Part shown: piece by piece, positions 12,501-24,500 of the stretch
Layout of the letters: every line of letters begins with the position of its first letter
Numbering within the stretch: the stretch's first letter is position 1
NCBI GenBank assembly: GCA_012845835.1
Contig: JABAKD010000021.1
Span: 12,022,795 to 12,086,794, forward strand
Direction of reading: 5' to 3'
Origin: Undaria pinnatifida
Taxonomy: Eukaryota > Sar > Phaeophyceae > Laminariales > Alariaceae
Length of the DNA stretch: 64,000 nt
Translations under genes and position numbers: made by a program
Notes under the pieces: model-generated
The model's input: the letters and a program-made list of their open reading frames with translations, nothing else
The model's database searches: none
What the model was told of the DNA's origin: nothing

Positions 12501-15500
12501 AACGTGCAAAGTTGTTGCCACCGAAAACGCTTTCAGAATATTTTTTTCCTGTTGGGGAGTGAAACCAACCGCTACCTAGATACAAAAAGTCAAAGCAAAC
12601 ACGTCACCGAAATATACGTCGCCAAGGGTAAGGGCTGGTTGTCTGGACTTCTGTCACCTTCAACTTGGCAATCTCGTGTGCACCGCAAAGTTCCGCGTCG
12701 CTTGCGCACTGCCACACCAGTGCTAGGCGCGACCTTGACCTTCGTGGGTCGTCCCTGCTTTCATCGGAAAATTTCAAGGCGAAACAGAGCAGAGAGGGAG
12801 GGAGGGAGAGAGGCAGGCAGGGAGGGGGAGATGGCGGGAGGGAGGATACGACGAGAGCGAGAGAGACCAATATATGAGGCAGACACACATTTGCGGTCCG
12901 TTCAGTGATTCATGTACTGTTAAATCGGGTATACACCGCTATCAAGAACGCAAGGTCATTCGAATAACTAACGGTGTCCAGATTCCCCATTTCACGCGCT
13001 TGCTACAATATGCACGCCCTCCCCATCCTCGATGGTCACAGCGTACCGGGAGGCTAAGAAAACAGTCATGGAGTACAGCGTACCCTCGGTTCAAAGGAAA
13101 TATACGAAGACCCTCGTTTGTTGTGCCACCGAACGCCTACCAATCGAGGTATTAGCCTTGAGAACCCAATCGAGTAAGCTCTAGGATTTGAAGGTCCCTT
13201 GAAGAGGCAGAGCAGGTTTTCATACCTGGGGAGCGCCAAGTAGAGTCCAATCTGCTGCACCACTGGTTTCGGCCGTCATTGAAGTTCATGTACGGCGTAT
13301 TTGAAGCAAAACGAGTAAGTCAACCGGACGGGACGAAGCAGCACGGTATAGGGGTCGCGTGAGGACGCGGGCGAAAGTGACCCGATTGACACCACCGACG
13401 ACTAGAAATCGTCCTCTGAGTGCTACAGTCAAACGCTCGAAAAGTAAACGCCAACGTGGCGTTATACGAACAAGAGCTCACCCACACTATCGTCCCTCTC
13501 TGGAGTATCCTTACAGAGGACACCATAAACTGATTGCCACTGCCCCCGCTTTGGTGTCGCACACGTCACCAGACACAGTGCGTCCGTCGTACGCCCACAG
13601 GGGACCACGATAACGTGAAAGGTTGGCTTGGGATCACACGATTCTCGCCAACAGGGAGGGGAAAATTACGCAGTAGCCAATATATGTCATTGGGTCCCCT
13701 AATACACACGTTTAACCACACCATCTATGGGACAGTTAACACACAACGGAGGTTTGTGTGTCAAGGTTATGTCGTGTTTGTTCGACATTGGTTGTCCATC
13801 GTACTGCAGCATATATTGCCTCAATTTTGGATGCAGAGCACGACATAACACAACGTTGGAGACGGTTGAGGTACTGCCCTTACTGGGGGAACGTCTCCTG
13901 CTGCGGTCAACCACAGGCTGCTTAGCGATTGAAAGAGAGACGCTACGCGGTCCAGGGCTGGCTTCTTTCGTCTTTTTGCATCTCTTTGCGTGAGTTATTT
14001 AGAGCACGAACTTGGGTTGATTCCCGTGCCGGCGGCGATCATGACCACGTTTCGGTAGGCTGGAGGAGGAACCAGCTCTTTGACGAAGAAGGGGCCTTGG
14101 AGTTGCACCGCTGGATTGTCCGCGTTCTGAGGCACACAAGAGGTGCAACACAAAACAGACACGGCATAAAGGAAAGTAAGCGAAGCGTTCAAGGATAAAG
14201 TACAGTGACCCTCGCGGAAGGAGCGTCGTAACACTGTGCGTCCACGCTTACCGCAACCTGTGCTCAACGCTAACGTCTCCACCTTTGAACCACCACCACC
14301 AACAATAACAATAACTCACGCTGGCGAGCCTCTCAAGCAGCCTGCTCATCATCCCGTCGTGGTGGAGCCTTATTCGCAGTTCGACACACAGGGTACCCCC
14401 AGTCGAAAGTTCGGCGGGGACAATACTGCACATCCCTGCCTCGGGAACATGGGCTCCCCTGAGCCCTCTTCCTGTTGTGGATGGTCGGGACTCGTGTACT
14501 CTCACGGCGAAGGCGTTGTAAGACCGTTGGACAACGCCCTTGTTCGAGTTGCCGTATTGTTCGAGGGACCCGGGAAACGGCAGCAAGAGCAGGGGGGATC
14601 CGCGGTATATTACACGTCCAGAGCAACGTTGTTTGGTCAACCAGTGTAACATGACAAACAATGACGCATGACACGTCGGTGGGAGTGTAGTGACATTATC
14701 TCCAACGAAGCAAAGCTACTGCATGGGGGTGCACTAGTCACTTTTGAGGTTTCGTCTTTTCGGCGATTCAGCGCCACTCGTCCTATTGGCTACAGGTGCA
14801 TTGCGGCTTTTAGTTTCGCGTAACACACAGCTTGTCTATCCAAGTCTCAAACACCTGTTTATGCCCGTCTTTAAACAGACTGGAACCGAAAGTGAAAATG
14901 GGGTATCCCTCCTGTGGTAACCCTTGTTCTGGACGGCGACATCCTCAATTCTGCGTAAACAAAACTGATTGAACTCGAAGCTGTGTCAATATAGCAGCAG
15001 CACCCCACGCTCAAGCCGTACAACTTCGATGAAAACACGCCAACAGCCAGTTTGAGTACATTAGTCAGAGTAAAATAGTCTGAATATACTCACGAGCGGT
15101 GGTGGGTGCGCACTAGTCGTATAAAACCGCTGTCTCCGAGGCACCCGGTAGTTGGAGGTGGGAGGTTAGTGTGATAAAAACGTCACGCATTAGACTGCGC
15201 GAAATAAGTTGCACGATCAATGACGGCATTCTCGGGTCAACCAGGCGAGGCCTACGAGCAGTACCAACGGTATGGGTTGGGGGCTACCCGGTTAAGCGAT
15301 GACACACCGCAACTTGCAGCTACGTCCAATCCCAAAACACGGCGGTGGTTTTCTGAAACTTTACGGCCAGAAAGAGACGATTACCTTTGTCGGGTCCTGT
15401 GCTCGCATGTTGACGTGGCATACCCCGGCCATGGCTTCGACCTGTCACGCGCGCAACCATCAAAAACAAATGGTTTTCAAAAAGCCATAAAAAAGAAAAT

Positions 15501-18500
15501 CGGAGCGGCAAGCATGATTGGTGACGGTACGTGTATTGACAAGAGACAACGTGCCACCCGATAAAGGCAGAGCTGTAATGTTCTAAACCATGTTTTCAAT
15601 GTTGGGGCTCCTCAACCCCACAGGTTCGTCGGAAGGGGCCATCAGTATCTTTGGACAGTGATATCTGTTGGTATAGCTAGGACATAGCGTTTGTGAATCG
15701 GTTTTCATCCGACGCGTTCTACCATAGAGGTGCTGCACCCCTTTTTTCCCCATTACTACCCCTCAATTTATTGAGCTCAAGACCTCTCCCAAAACTGATT
15801 TGGAAAAATATGTAGATAACTCCTACCGGATGGAAAATCCCATTCTGTCTAGGCACACAACACGAGACCCGCACCCAAAAAAATGGTCAATTTTCGACGG
15901 TTTTGGGCAGGAGTAGCTCCGTCATCCAGAAGGCATTTCAGACCGCAACTCATACCTTTGTCGTAGCATGGGTCGATGCACCATCATTTGTTTTCCGCTG
16001 TTCCTCACTTTCGTAGATTGAGGAAAAAAAAAAAAAAAACGATTCAAAGAGGCAAAAAACACAAAACTGCGACCGCATGCGAAACCCCAATGGCCTGGGT
16101 ATACAACGCGAATCATGGAACAAAACGATAATCAATTTCTGACGATTTTGGGTTAAGGAGCGCCGTCATTCACAAAAAATATTCCGACGAAAAGTGATAC
16201 CTTTGTCGTAGCGCATGCCATGGTCAATTAACTAAAAATTGGACATTTCTTTTAGGGGTGAGGTATGGATGTTCTCAAAATAGGTTATGAGCCTCAGAAG
16301 GCAAATTCTGCACCTCTACGGCAGGATGTGTGATAACACCGGCCGTCCCTTCAAGTCATGCCCTCATTTTTTTGCGCATCAACGACGCGACGTAATGCTG
16401 GATTTGTCACCCAACGAATTATCAGGCAAGAACACGCGATTTTGAAAAATTTGGCCATGCGCGCTATTAACAACACCCTCCGATACACGGTCGCTATCGC
16501 CTCTACCGACAACGGAGTGACCTAAGCCGTATGACACCGATACGCCAGCAGCTTGCTGGAAGAGTCGCCACGCGGCCCCACCCTGCACGCTGGCTCCATC
16601 CACGAGGGAAATGCATATAGGCATGCCTGGTGGCAGGTACCCCGACATAGGTGTACGAGGAAAGTTTTGTCATTTCAAAAATAAACGGTATACTGCATGT
16701 ATGCTTAGACTTTCGAGATTGTAAACCAAAGATATATAATAGTAAAAACGAACAACGGCGGCAGGCAATGGGTAGTTCTCTCACCAGGGCCTGCGCCTCT
16801 CCGGGGCACGAAAAGATATACCGATACACCGGACGCGCGCTGGGAGAGTCGCTGCTCGGGCTCGTACCGCTGGGAGATTCCATCTTCTGGCGAAAGAGCA
16901 AAGGACACACGTGAAACATCTCCAACAGGTGCCGACCGCTCCAGGTGTGCTTCGGCACCACCTGAGAGATCTGCGCGACCAAAAAGAAACAATGAAACCA
17001 TTGTTTAGGGCGTTTTCCATCGGTGTTCAACTCTTTTATACCTGGAACGCTTGCTCCTTTCACCACAGGACCGCAACACCAACCTTTCTCCGCAACAAAG
17101 TGGGGTTTGACGAGGGTTCCAAAAAGTACGTGTTGTTTGGGGGGGGGGGTGATTTTTGAAAACCAAACAAACGTCAAGGTTTTCGTAACAGTGAACGTGA
17201 CGGCGGTGTCACACGTTGTCGTGTTTAAACCGCTCAATACTTTCAGTAGGTTATTGTTTTGCCGGCGGTTCCTCCTGACGGCATGAGGACTCCGGGGGAC
17301 GAAAGATTGACTGTGAACCAAAAACGAATTCGCCCCGCCAACGGCATTAGGAAGTGGTTTTCAACCAGAATGTAGCCGATGCGGGCTTTGAGCGAAACAA
17401 AAACTGAACATTCACTTGTTCGTTTAGTTTTGAACGTTCGTGAAAAGGTTTTTCAAACGGTAGCTAGTTTGTCTGCACGGAAAAAAAAATGTCACAACAA
17501 AAAAAAAGAGGTTCTGAAAGCTCGTTAAGGGCCGTCCCTGACAAACACAGAAACAAAAATGTCAGGAATATTGACAATAACACTGTGACATTGTCGCGAA
17601 CAACGATATTCGTCAGGAATCCGCACTTTGAATCGTTTTGGCATTATGATATCCAAAGAAAAATGTGATTGGAATGCTGACAAACCATCGTGAGGTATTA
17701 TAGGAAAACTTGACCTGTCAGAACTTCACAATGCCAGGAATCGTGACATTCTTAACCATAGCTGTACACTGAAGCCTTAGTTTGCGCGGATAATCAAGCA
17801 CAAAAACACATTAGTGAAAAATAAAGCGTAGCACTGTCGCAAATATTTATTTTCGAACTGCTCCACGGATGTTTGAACCGATCCATGGCACACGGTTTTG
17901 CTTGCCCAGGCGCACGCAAACATGCCATTGCGAGATAGGCCTGCGCGAGCCAACGTTCACTTAATAATGCAGAGGGCGCGCTTGTAACCGTAGTCGTCAA
18001 ACCATAGCCCCGGCTATCCATACCATTACGGGACGGAGCACGTCGAGCATCTCCCGACTGGGCCGAAACCGCGCGAACAATTCGCAGGCGCCGTCATGTG
18101 TACCGCGCGCCGCATTGAGGATGAACTGGATCTGATTATGAACGTTTTGTGAAACGCCCATCGGCACCTTGTGCGACCTTCCTTCCTCATCGATGACGCA
18201 ATCGAAAGGTATCAAAATTTGCTCAATTTACGACGACAGTGGGTGGAGATTTTGTTTGATCGGATTTCCATGGGAGGCCGGCAACTCCCGAAACAACAGC
18301 CATTTTAAAATACTCAAATTGTTAGGAAGGCGTAGACCAGACGGGGAAACAGGGAACTCTTGGTATCCACAACTCCTTCACTGTCCCTGGCGAAATCACG
18401 GCATGTAGCTTTAACAGTTTATGGCGGCCTTTATCTTTGTCCAAGAAAACAAGCAGGCGCGCACCTAACAAAAATGACCGGGCGGGCATGCCTGGAGGTG

Positions 18501-21500
18501 GATAGTCTGTGTCTGCGCCCTTTATTCATTCTTTGGTTGGCGCGGACGGCGCAGACGGGACGCCAGTAACCAGTTGCAGGTATGAACATGGATACTAGGA
18601 CGGGTACTCGAACAGGTTAAGTCAGGGATAATGACGAATACTGTTGTGCCTTTGACATGTTTCTGGCTCTCTTTAGGTTTCATCTTCTAGACGAGCCTAG
18701 ATCACTGGTGCCGTTCCTTCTACCCCCCGTACGTGACTAAACTGTGTCGCGAAAGAGGTTTAAGAGATCCCAACGCTCGTCGGTTTACATTACCTCTCTG
18801 CGGTAGCAGGCCTTGGTCAACCGTAGCCTGACCGACGAAGATGTTTCGCGGAGGATTCACTTTCCGCCATGGGAAGACCGTTCACGTTTCACCAGGATGT
18901 TTTCTGCATACCTAAAGAGGGGGATTAGAGTACAAGTAACGTGTTCCCGTTTTATCCCCCCTGGGCTACCCGGGACCGCGACTGCTGCGCCTTGACACGC
19001 CTAGTCTATGAAAACTATGAAAACCCGACATGCCCTCCGCGCGGTATCGTTGGGATGCCAGGGTCTAGTGTCTGCCAGACTACGGTCACACGTACGGCAG
19101 TTGTTACCCGTCTCACTCGCTCCTCCCTCCACTACACCCCTCACACCGCTAACCTATAGAATATCTCGGATAGTGCTAGGAAGCCAGAGGTTTTGTAGGA
19201 TCACACTAAAATCCTGATGGGCGGGCGTTCCTAGGGAGGCCGATGAGCGCATACCTTAATATCGTTCGAAAGTTGTCCCTCTTTATCGGTGTTTTTTTGT
19301 CGTATAGACAATCTATTCTATTGCTCATTTGGATACGCAAAAGTCATGATTCAATAACAAACACGTTTTGATCGGGGCGTTTTGATTTTTCGAGGTGAAG
19401 AGTTCTTAAAGGTGACGATATTACGAATACTGTCCGTGTGCATCATTAACTGTAGCATGAATCTGAGGCAAGAAAACTCACCGTATCCGATTGCAACTCC
19501 GCGGAGTTACTTTGAGCCACGGCCGCTGCACCTTTTCGCGTTAGTGGGCCCAAGTGCTTGGGTACGGTCGGCATGACTGAAAAGGTTGTTAGTCGGTTCA
19601 ATCGTCTCGCCGTGTCGGCCTGCGCGAAAAGAGCCAACGAAATGATTTAACGGAGAGAATGAAGGGAGGAAGCAGGTCGTCACAGCGTTAGAGGGAGGCA
19701 GTATTTACGCATCCAATCCAATTTGTGTTTTCCGAGGTTTCATCGTCGTCCGCACTAGCCCTGCCATGAACAAATGTGACCTAATGGCTCCGAGGTTTGA
19801 TTTGAAAGACGCCATAGGAGAGAGGTAACTCGTTTTTCTTGAAACGTGTTCTGAATGACGAGGTTCCTTCACCCAGAAAATCGTCGAAACAAATATATAT
19901 ATATATATCAATTTTGCACTATTGTTTCGACGTTTACCTAGGATATGGAGGCGTTCACCGTGGAACAACTTTGTTTCTCCTAATGTACACACTATTTATC
20001 AGGTGAGGTATATAACTCCCTGGGTGACAATCCGCCCAGAAAGAAAGTAGGGTGCCTTTACCGCACCGTGCGCCAAGAAGTTAACGAGTTTGGTTGTTGC
20101 AGAGGAACATACTCCCCGGAGAGATCGGGAAGGCAAGCGAAGGGAAGGGAATGTTAGCGAAGAAAACGTCAAGAGCCAGAGGTATCAGTTTGGCTAATGC
20201 TGCGGAGTATTCCGAGGGGAAAAGGCACGCCCATGACGTACTGGAAACTGCAAGCGAACCGCGACGGATGCTACGAGGATGAGGCTAGGCGAGTGGGGCT
20301 TATCGCCGTGCTAGCCGGTGTGACAAGGCAGAAAACCCCTAATAAGCAGGAAGGGGCACACGGGAAGTTCACTGTCAAAGTATATCGGGTGGGGCGCGTG
20401 CTAGAAAAGTCTTAGAACAGCTTGGATGTAAGCAGTCTGACGGACGGTCTGTTTGAAACGCGGGAAATGTCGTAATATAATCAAATAGTTTTTCACAATT
20501 GCACTTTCCGTGATATGCGAAGTCCATTGTATGGTTCGTTTTAGATGCAAGTCTATTTCCTTAGATTTTAGATGAGTCGTATCGAGTGCCTCGATTGAGG
20601 ACCAACACGAAACGCTACCCCCCTATCGACCATACCGGGCGCCGTGGAATGTTTTTGCGGGGGGGTATTCGACAGAGAAAGGGAAAAGGAGGACATTGCT
20701 AAAAGAAAGGGGCGTACTACGAACGGGGTAGTACCACCAGATCGTTACGTGCCGAGCATTGGCTGTTCGCCGCGGTGTCGATGTAATTCTATCACGAAGC
20801 GGACTCTCACGTTTTCTTGGCGCAGGGCAGGGAAACCAACCTACACGGGTATTCTGTCGGTGCACATATGGCGACCTCGAAAGGTACACACTGCTGCAAC
20901 TACTGTACGTTTAGTGGGCACATGCGCCAAACCCAGCGTTAACCGCACAAAGCTGAACTACTTGCAGTTGAAGCTCTTTTATGTTTATGCTTGTAGTGGA
21001 AGCCTTCCGATTTTCCACGAGTATCGTCATCGAAGCGGACCTATGATGGAAGAAGCGGACTCGGGGGATGGTACTTTGCAGCGGCCGGTTTTCCTTCAAC
21101 AAAATACCTGTTTACCTGGAAATTGTGCGTTGTCGCTGTTGCACATGACAGCGTTTCACATCAGCGGTAACTGTGATCCTTGGTAAATCACGCAGCAGGC
21201 AGTGTTATATAGTGCACTCTTTGCTGTCTCTACAAGCTGCCACACCAGGCTACAACCTGATGTAATCGAAGCTGCCATCCACAAACAAATGACGAACGAA
21301 AGGTGCTCAACTCTACTTCACAAAATCGTACGCAGTAGGACACAGCTCACTCCCTATGCGACCCGCCGAGGCACTCACGTCACTTTATGATTAGTGCGGC
21401 CAATGTCCTGAAGGATACAAGCCAGCCATGCTCCGTATCGGCATTGCCGCGACTGGGAGATCATTTGTCTTACTACTGCGACTATGCATGAAATAAAGGC

Positions 21501-24500
21501 ACCCCGTTATCGCCGAATTATGCAATGCATGGGAGAAGCACAAATCGGCCCAGTCGTGTTGGAGGTGTCTCTATTTCGGATAGGGACGGACTTCCGTCTC
21601 TAACCGAATGCGCGATCATCTGTAAAATGGCTAGAGCAATCAGCGAACGAGTATCGCCCCGCTCCCCCCCCCGTGACGTAGCCTGCTTAGTAGAGGCATC
21701 ACAGGCTGGCCATTGTGGCACAAGCCTCGAGTAACGCCAATTGCCTGCCACACGGGTTAGCCCTTGGGAAGCTTTCTACTGTAAGGGCCGTGACGCAAGT
21801 ATCTTACCAGAGCGTCGATGCTGACGGCTGAGTTGTCTTCCCCCCAACTCCGGACCCCGGGCTTGCCCAACGCAAGATCCCCCTTCTCCTCGGCTGGCGC
21901 TGGAGGCTGGGCTTCCGTGAATTTTTCCTCCTCGGTGGGGTCATCTTCACACCCTCGGCAGTGCTCTCCCTCCTCTTTGCGGTGTCCTTCATCCATCGGT
22001 TGGGTTTGGTTTGGTTGCTCACCTCCGTCCTCTTCTTCGATGTACCCCACCACGAGTGTTCGAGCGATCTTTAACGCCTCCTGAGAGTCAGAATGCCCGA
22101 CGGACGGGTGAGATGAACAAAGAGGCGGGGGTGCAACTGCGGCGCCTGGAGTCATCTGGGGTATGGGCCAATGGTGCGGTTTCTTACTGATGTGGAGGCA
22201 TGCATCAAGGTGCTCGGAGCGGTACATGTAGCCGATCTCCTGTAGCTACCTCTGTTGCGACCATCACCGAGTATGGCGTATACATGTACGCTGCTTCCTC
22301 GGTCGGTTCGAGGTCGTGCCCACCTACCTGCTCCAAGCAGAAATGGATACTAATCACAACCGTGTTGTACAAACATCAGTGTGTGAGTGATCGATGTTGG
22401 AATATACGCTAACATTGACGGAATGGCGAAAACTCTAAATCACGAACAAACCATTGCAGAGAATAGCACATTACACATGCGTGTCCCGCCGAGGGCTCTT
22501 GACCCAGCTGCATGTAATATGCATCACGCCCGCCCTCCCCTTTGGATGAAGGAGATGTCTAGCCAATAACGTAGGGGCAAGGCATTATCCACAACACCTA
22601 GCCCAGTAGTAACCACGTGGCCGCTGCTAACGTACAAACGACCGTACATCGGGGTTCTGGTGTGGCGACAAACTTTTTGTTTTCCACATTTACAGGTTCA
22701 TGCCAGCTGTTAGTTATTTCGCGTGTACCATTCGTCCAGTCCCTACCGCACTAAGGACTAGCAACCTAAATCTTAGCCGCAAGCCACGAATGAAGCACAC
22801 ACCGAACCAATAAATAGGCGAGTCGAAAAAAATGCGCCGTTGTCCGCATGCAGAGGAACACGTAAGGCGTGTCCTCCGCATTCATCTCTGACGGCGTCTG
22901 GCCCAGCAGCGCATTTGTTACTTACGAGGAACCGGGGCTAACCAAGCAAAACCTAGTCGTTGCACGCGACACATTGCATGCAATCGCCAACCAAGCAGTA
23001 GTAAACTGCACATAAGGCGTTCCTCGCCGTGGACGTGCCGCGAGAATGCCATAACGTGTTCCACAGATTGCGCCCCCCCCCCGAAGATGCGTTCCACTAA
23101 GTAAATATACTCCGTATTGTAAAGCCCACTGTATTGATCTATATGGAGAGTGCCACACCACAAGCGGTGAACGAGAATTTATTACCGTACGCCTCGTAGG
23201 CGCATCTACCCAGAGCCAACGGTTTGTTAGTCGACAGCATAAAATATTCAACGTCTGGTTGTACGTACGTGAGGCGATAATTTCGTGGCGTACCCGCAGA
23301 CAACCCGTGGCCAAGCATGTGGTGCGATACGGTTTTCCTGACCACACGACTAACCGGACCACACCCCCCTCACGGAACACAACTAATTCAGCGATCCACT
23401 CACCCCACACATACCTCGTCGGCAACTAAACATTCCTACCTCGGGGTGTATGTGCGGCGAGAAGGACATTGCGTGTCCCACTGACAAGCTTTCACCCAGC
23501 AGTTCGTGTGTGACATCCGTCCCGACAGCATTTTGGATCAGCCGCGTGCCTCCCGGGTGTCTCTGGGAGAAATTAGTAACGTCTAGAATAGCCCCGTCCA
23601 CTACCACCCAGCTCTGTCCGTTCAAGACCTTGCGTGGGCGCGCGGGGCAGGGCGGGCGGGTGGTGGATAGTGTGTTCGACGCGTGGTGTAGGCGGAGTTG
23701 CAAACAGGAGCCAGGTCTGAAGTACGGAAGGGAGGAAACTGCTAGCACACTCCTGGGACGACCTGTCGCTGCTATACAAGAAGCAGAGTATCGTCCGCGT
23801 ACGTAGTTTAGCCTACCACCACGGAACACTTCCCGGTAGCTTGCGTGGATGTGATCGAGGGAATATGACCCAATGAACGCCCAAACGTCGGAATCGTATC
23901 TACTTGCAGCCGGCACAGGGGTCCCTCTCGAAACGTGATTGCGGTCAAAATTCAGACCAGCAAGGTGCAAGCAACCCATGAGCACGCCCTCTACCCCCCC
24001 CCTCCTCCTTGCCATGGTAGCTTTTGCCCGCCCTTCAAGCACCCACCTTATCGTTGAACTCCATGACTGTGTATATTTCCTGATCTCCCGTTCTCGGAAT
24101 CAGCCTTTCGCTCTTGGCGGCTTGCTGCGCCCCCGCAAAACCCTCGTTGATAACAGTTACGAAGGAACAAACGTGTGCGGAGCCCTCCTTGAAGAAGTGG
24201 CCCAACTGCTTGCGGGACTCGAGGTATACGGCAGCGATCAATATGGCCGCGAGCCAAACGGGGAACAAGTAGTGCTTGGTCGTGCTGAAGCTGCCCAACT
24301 GCACCGGAAAAAAAACGGCGTGTTTCATATCAAGAATCGCAAAAAGGAATTTTTGCATCCGAGGCGCGCTGTAAGTCGGCAAATCAAACTGTCCATATAG
24401 GACAATTCGCAGCGTCAGCTCCATAACTGGTCATTCCTAACTTGCATCACGGCAATCCACACACCGAACACGTACTGCTCTATCGTGCCGAAGCTACCCA

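Larger units (their letters stand above)
6184..12657 (-). other. Intron 20 (6.5 kb)
   Basis: The longest intron. It contains two MITE B copies, the tandem 230-bp repeats and one family C copy. Segments near 7.5 kb and 9.05 kb share the words TTTGGCTGGGTTGGCCAACC/TTTGCCAACCCGGTGAC and GGAGGGCGCCAG, indicating another old duplication. No exon was recognised. Confidence 0.5.

Noticed and set aside
16503-17321. A 272-codon minus-strand open frame as one exon
   Set aside because: Only 16785-16961 shows reductase similarity and good splice sites; the rest reads as intron.
17997-18215. Minus-strand open frame as an exon of the large gene
   Set aside because: The sequence belongs to a dispersed repeat whose other copies are broken, and it has no family match or in-phase splice context.
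20644-21186. 180-codon plus-strand open frame
   Set aside because: Antisense inside intron 14, no recognisable domain, no sign of conservation. Probably chance.
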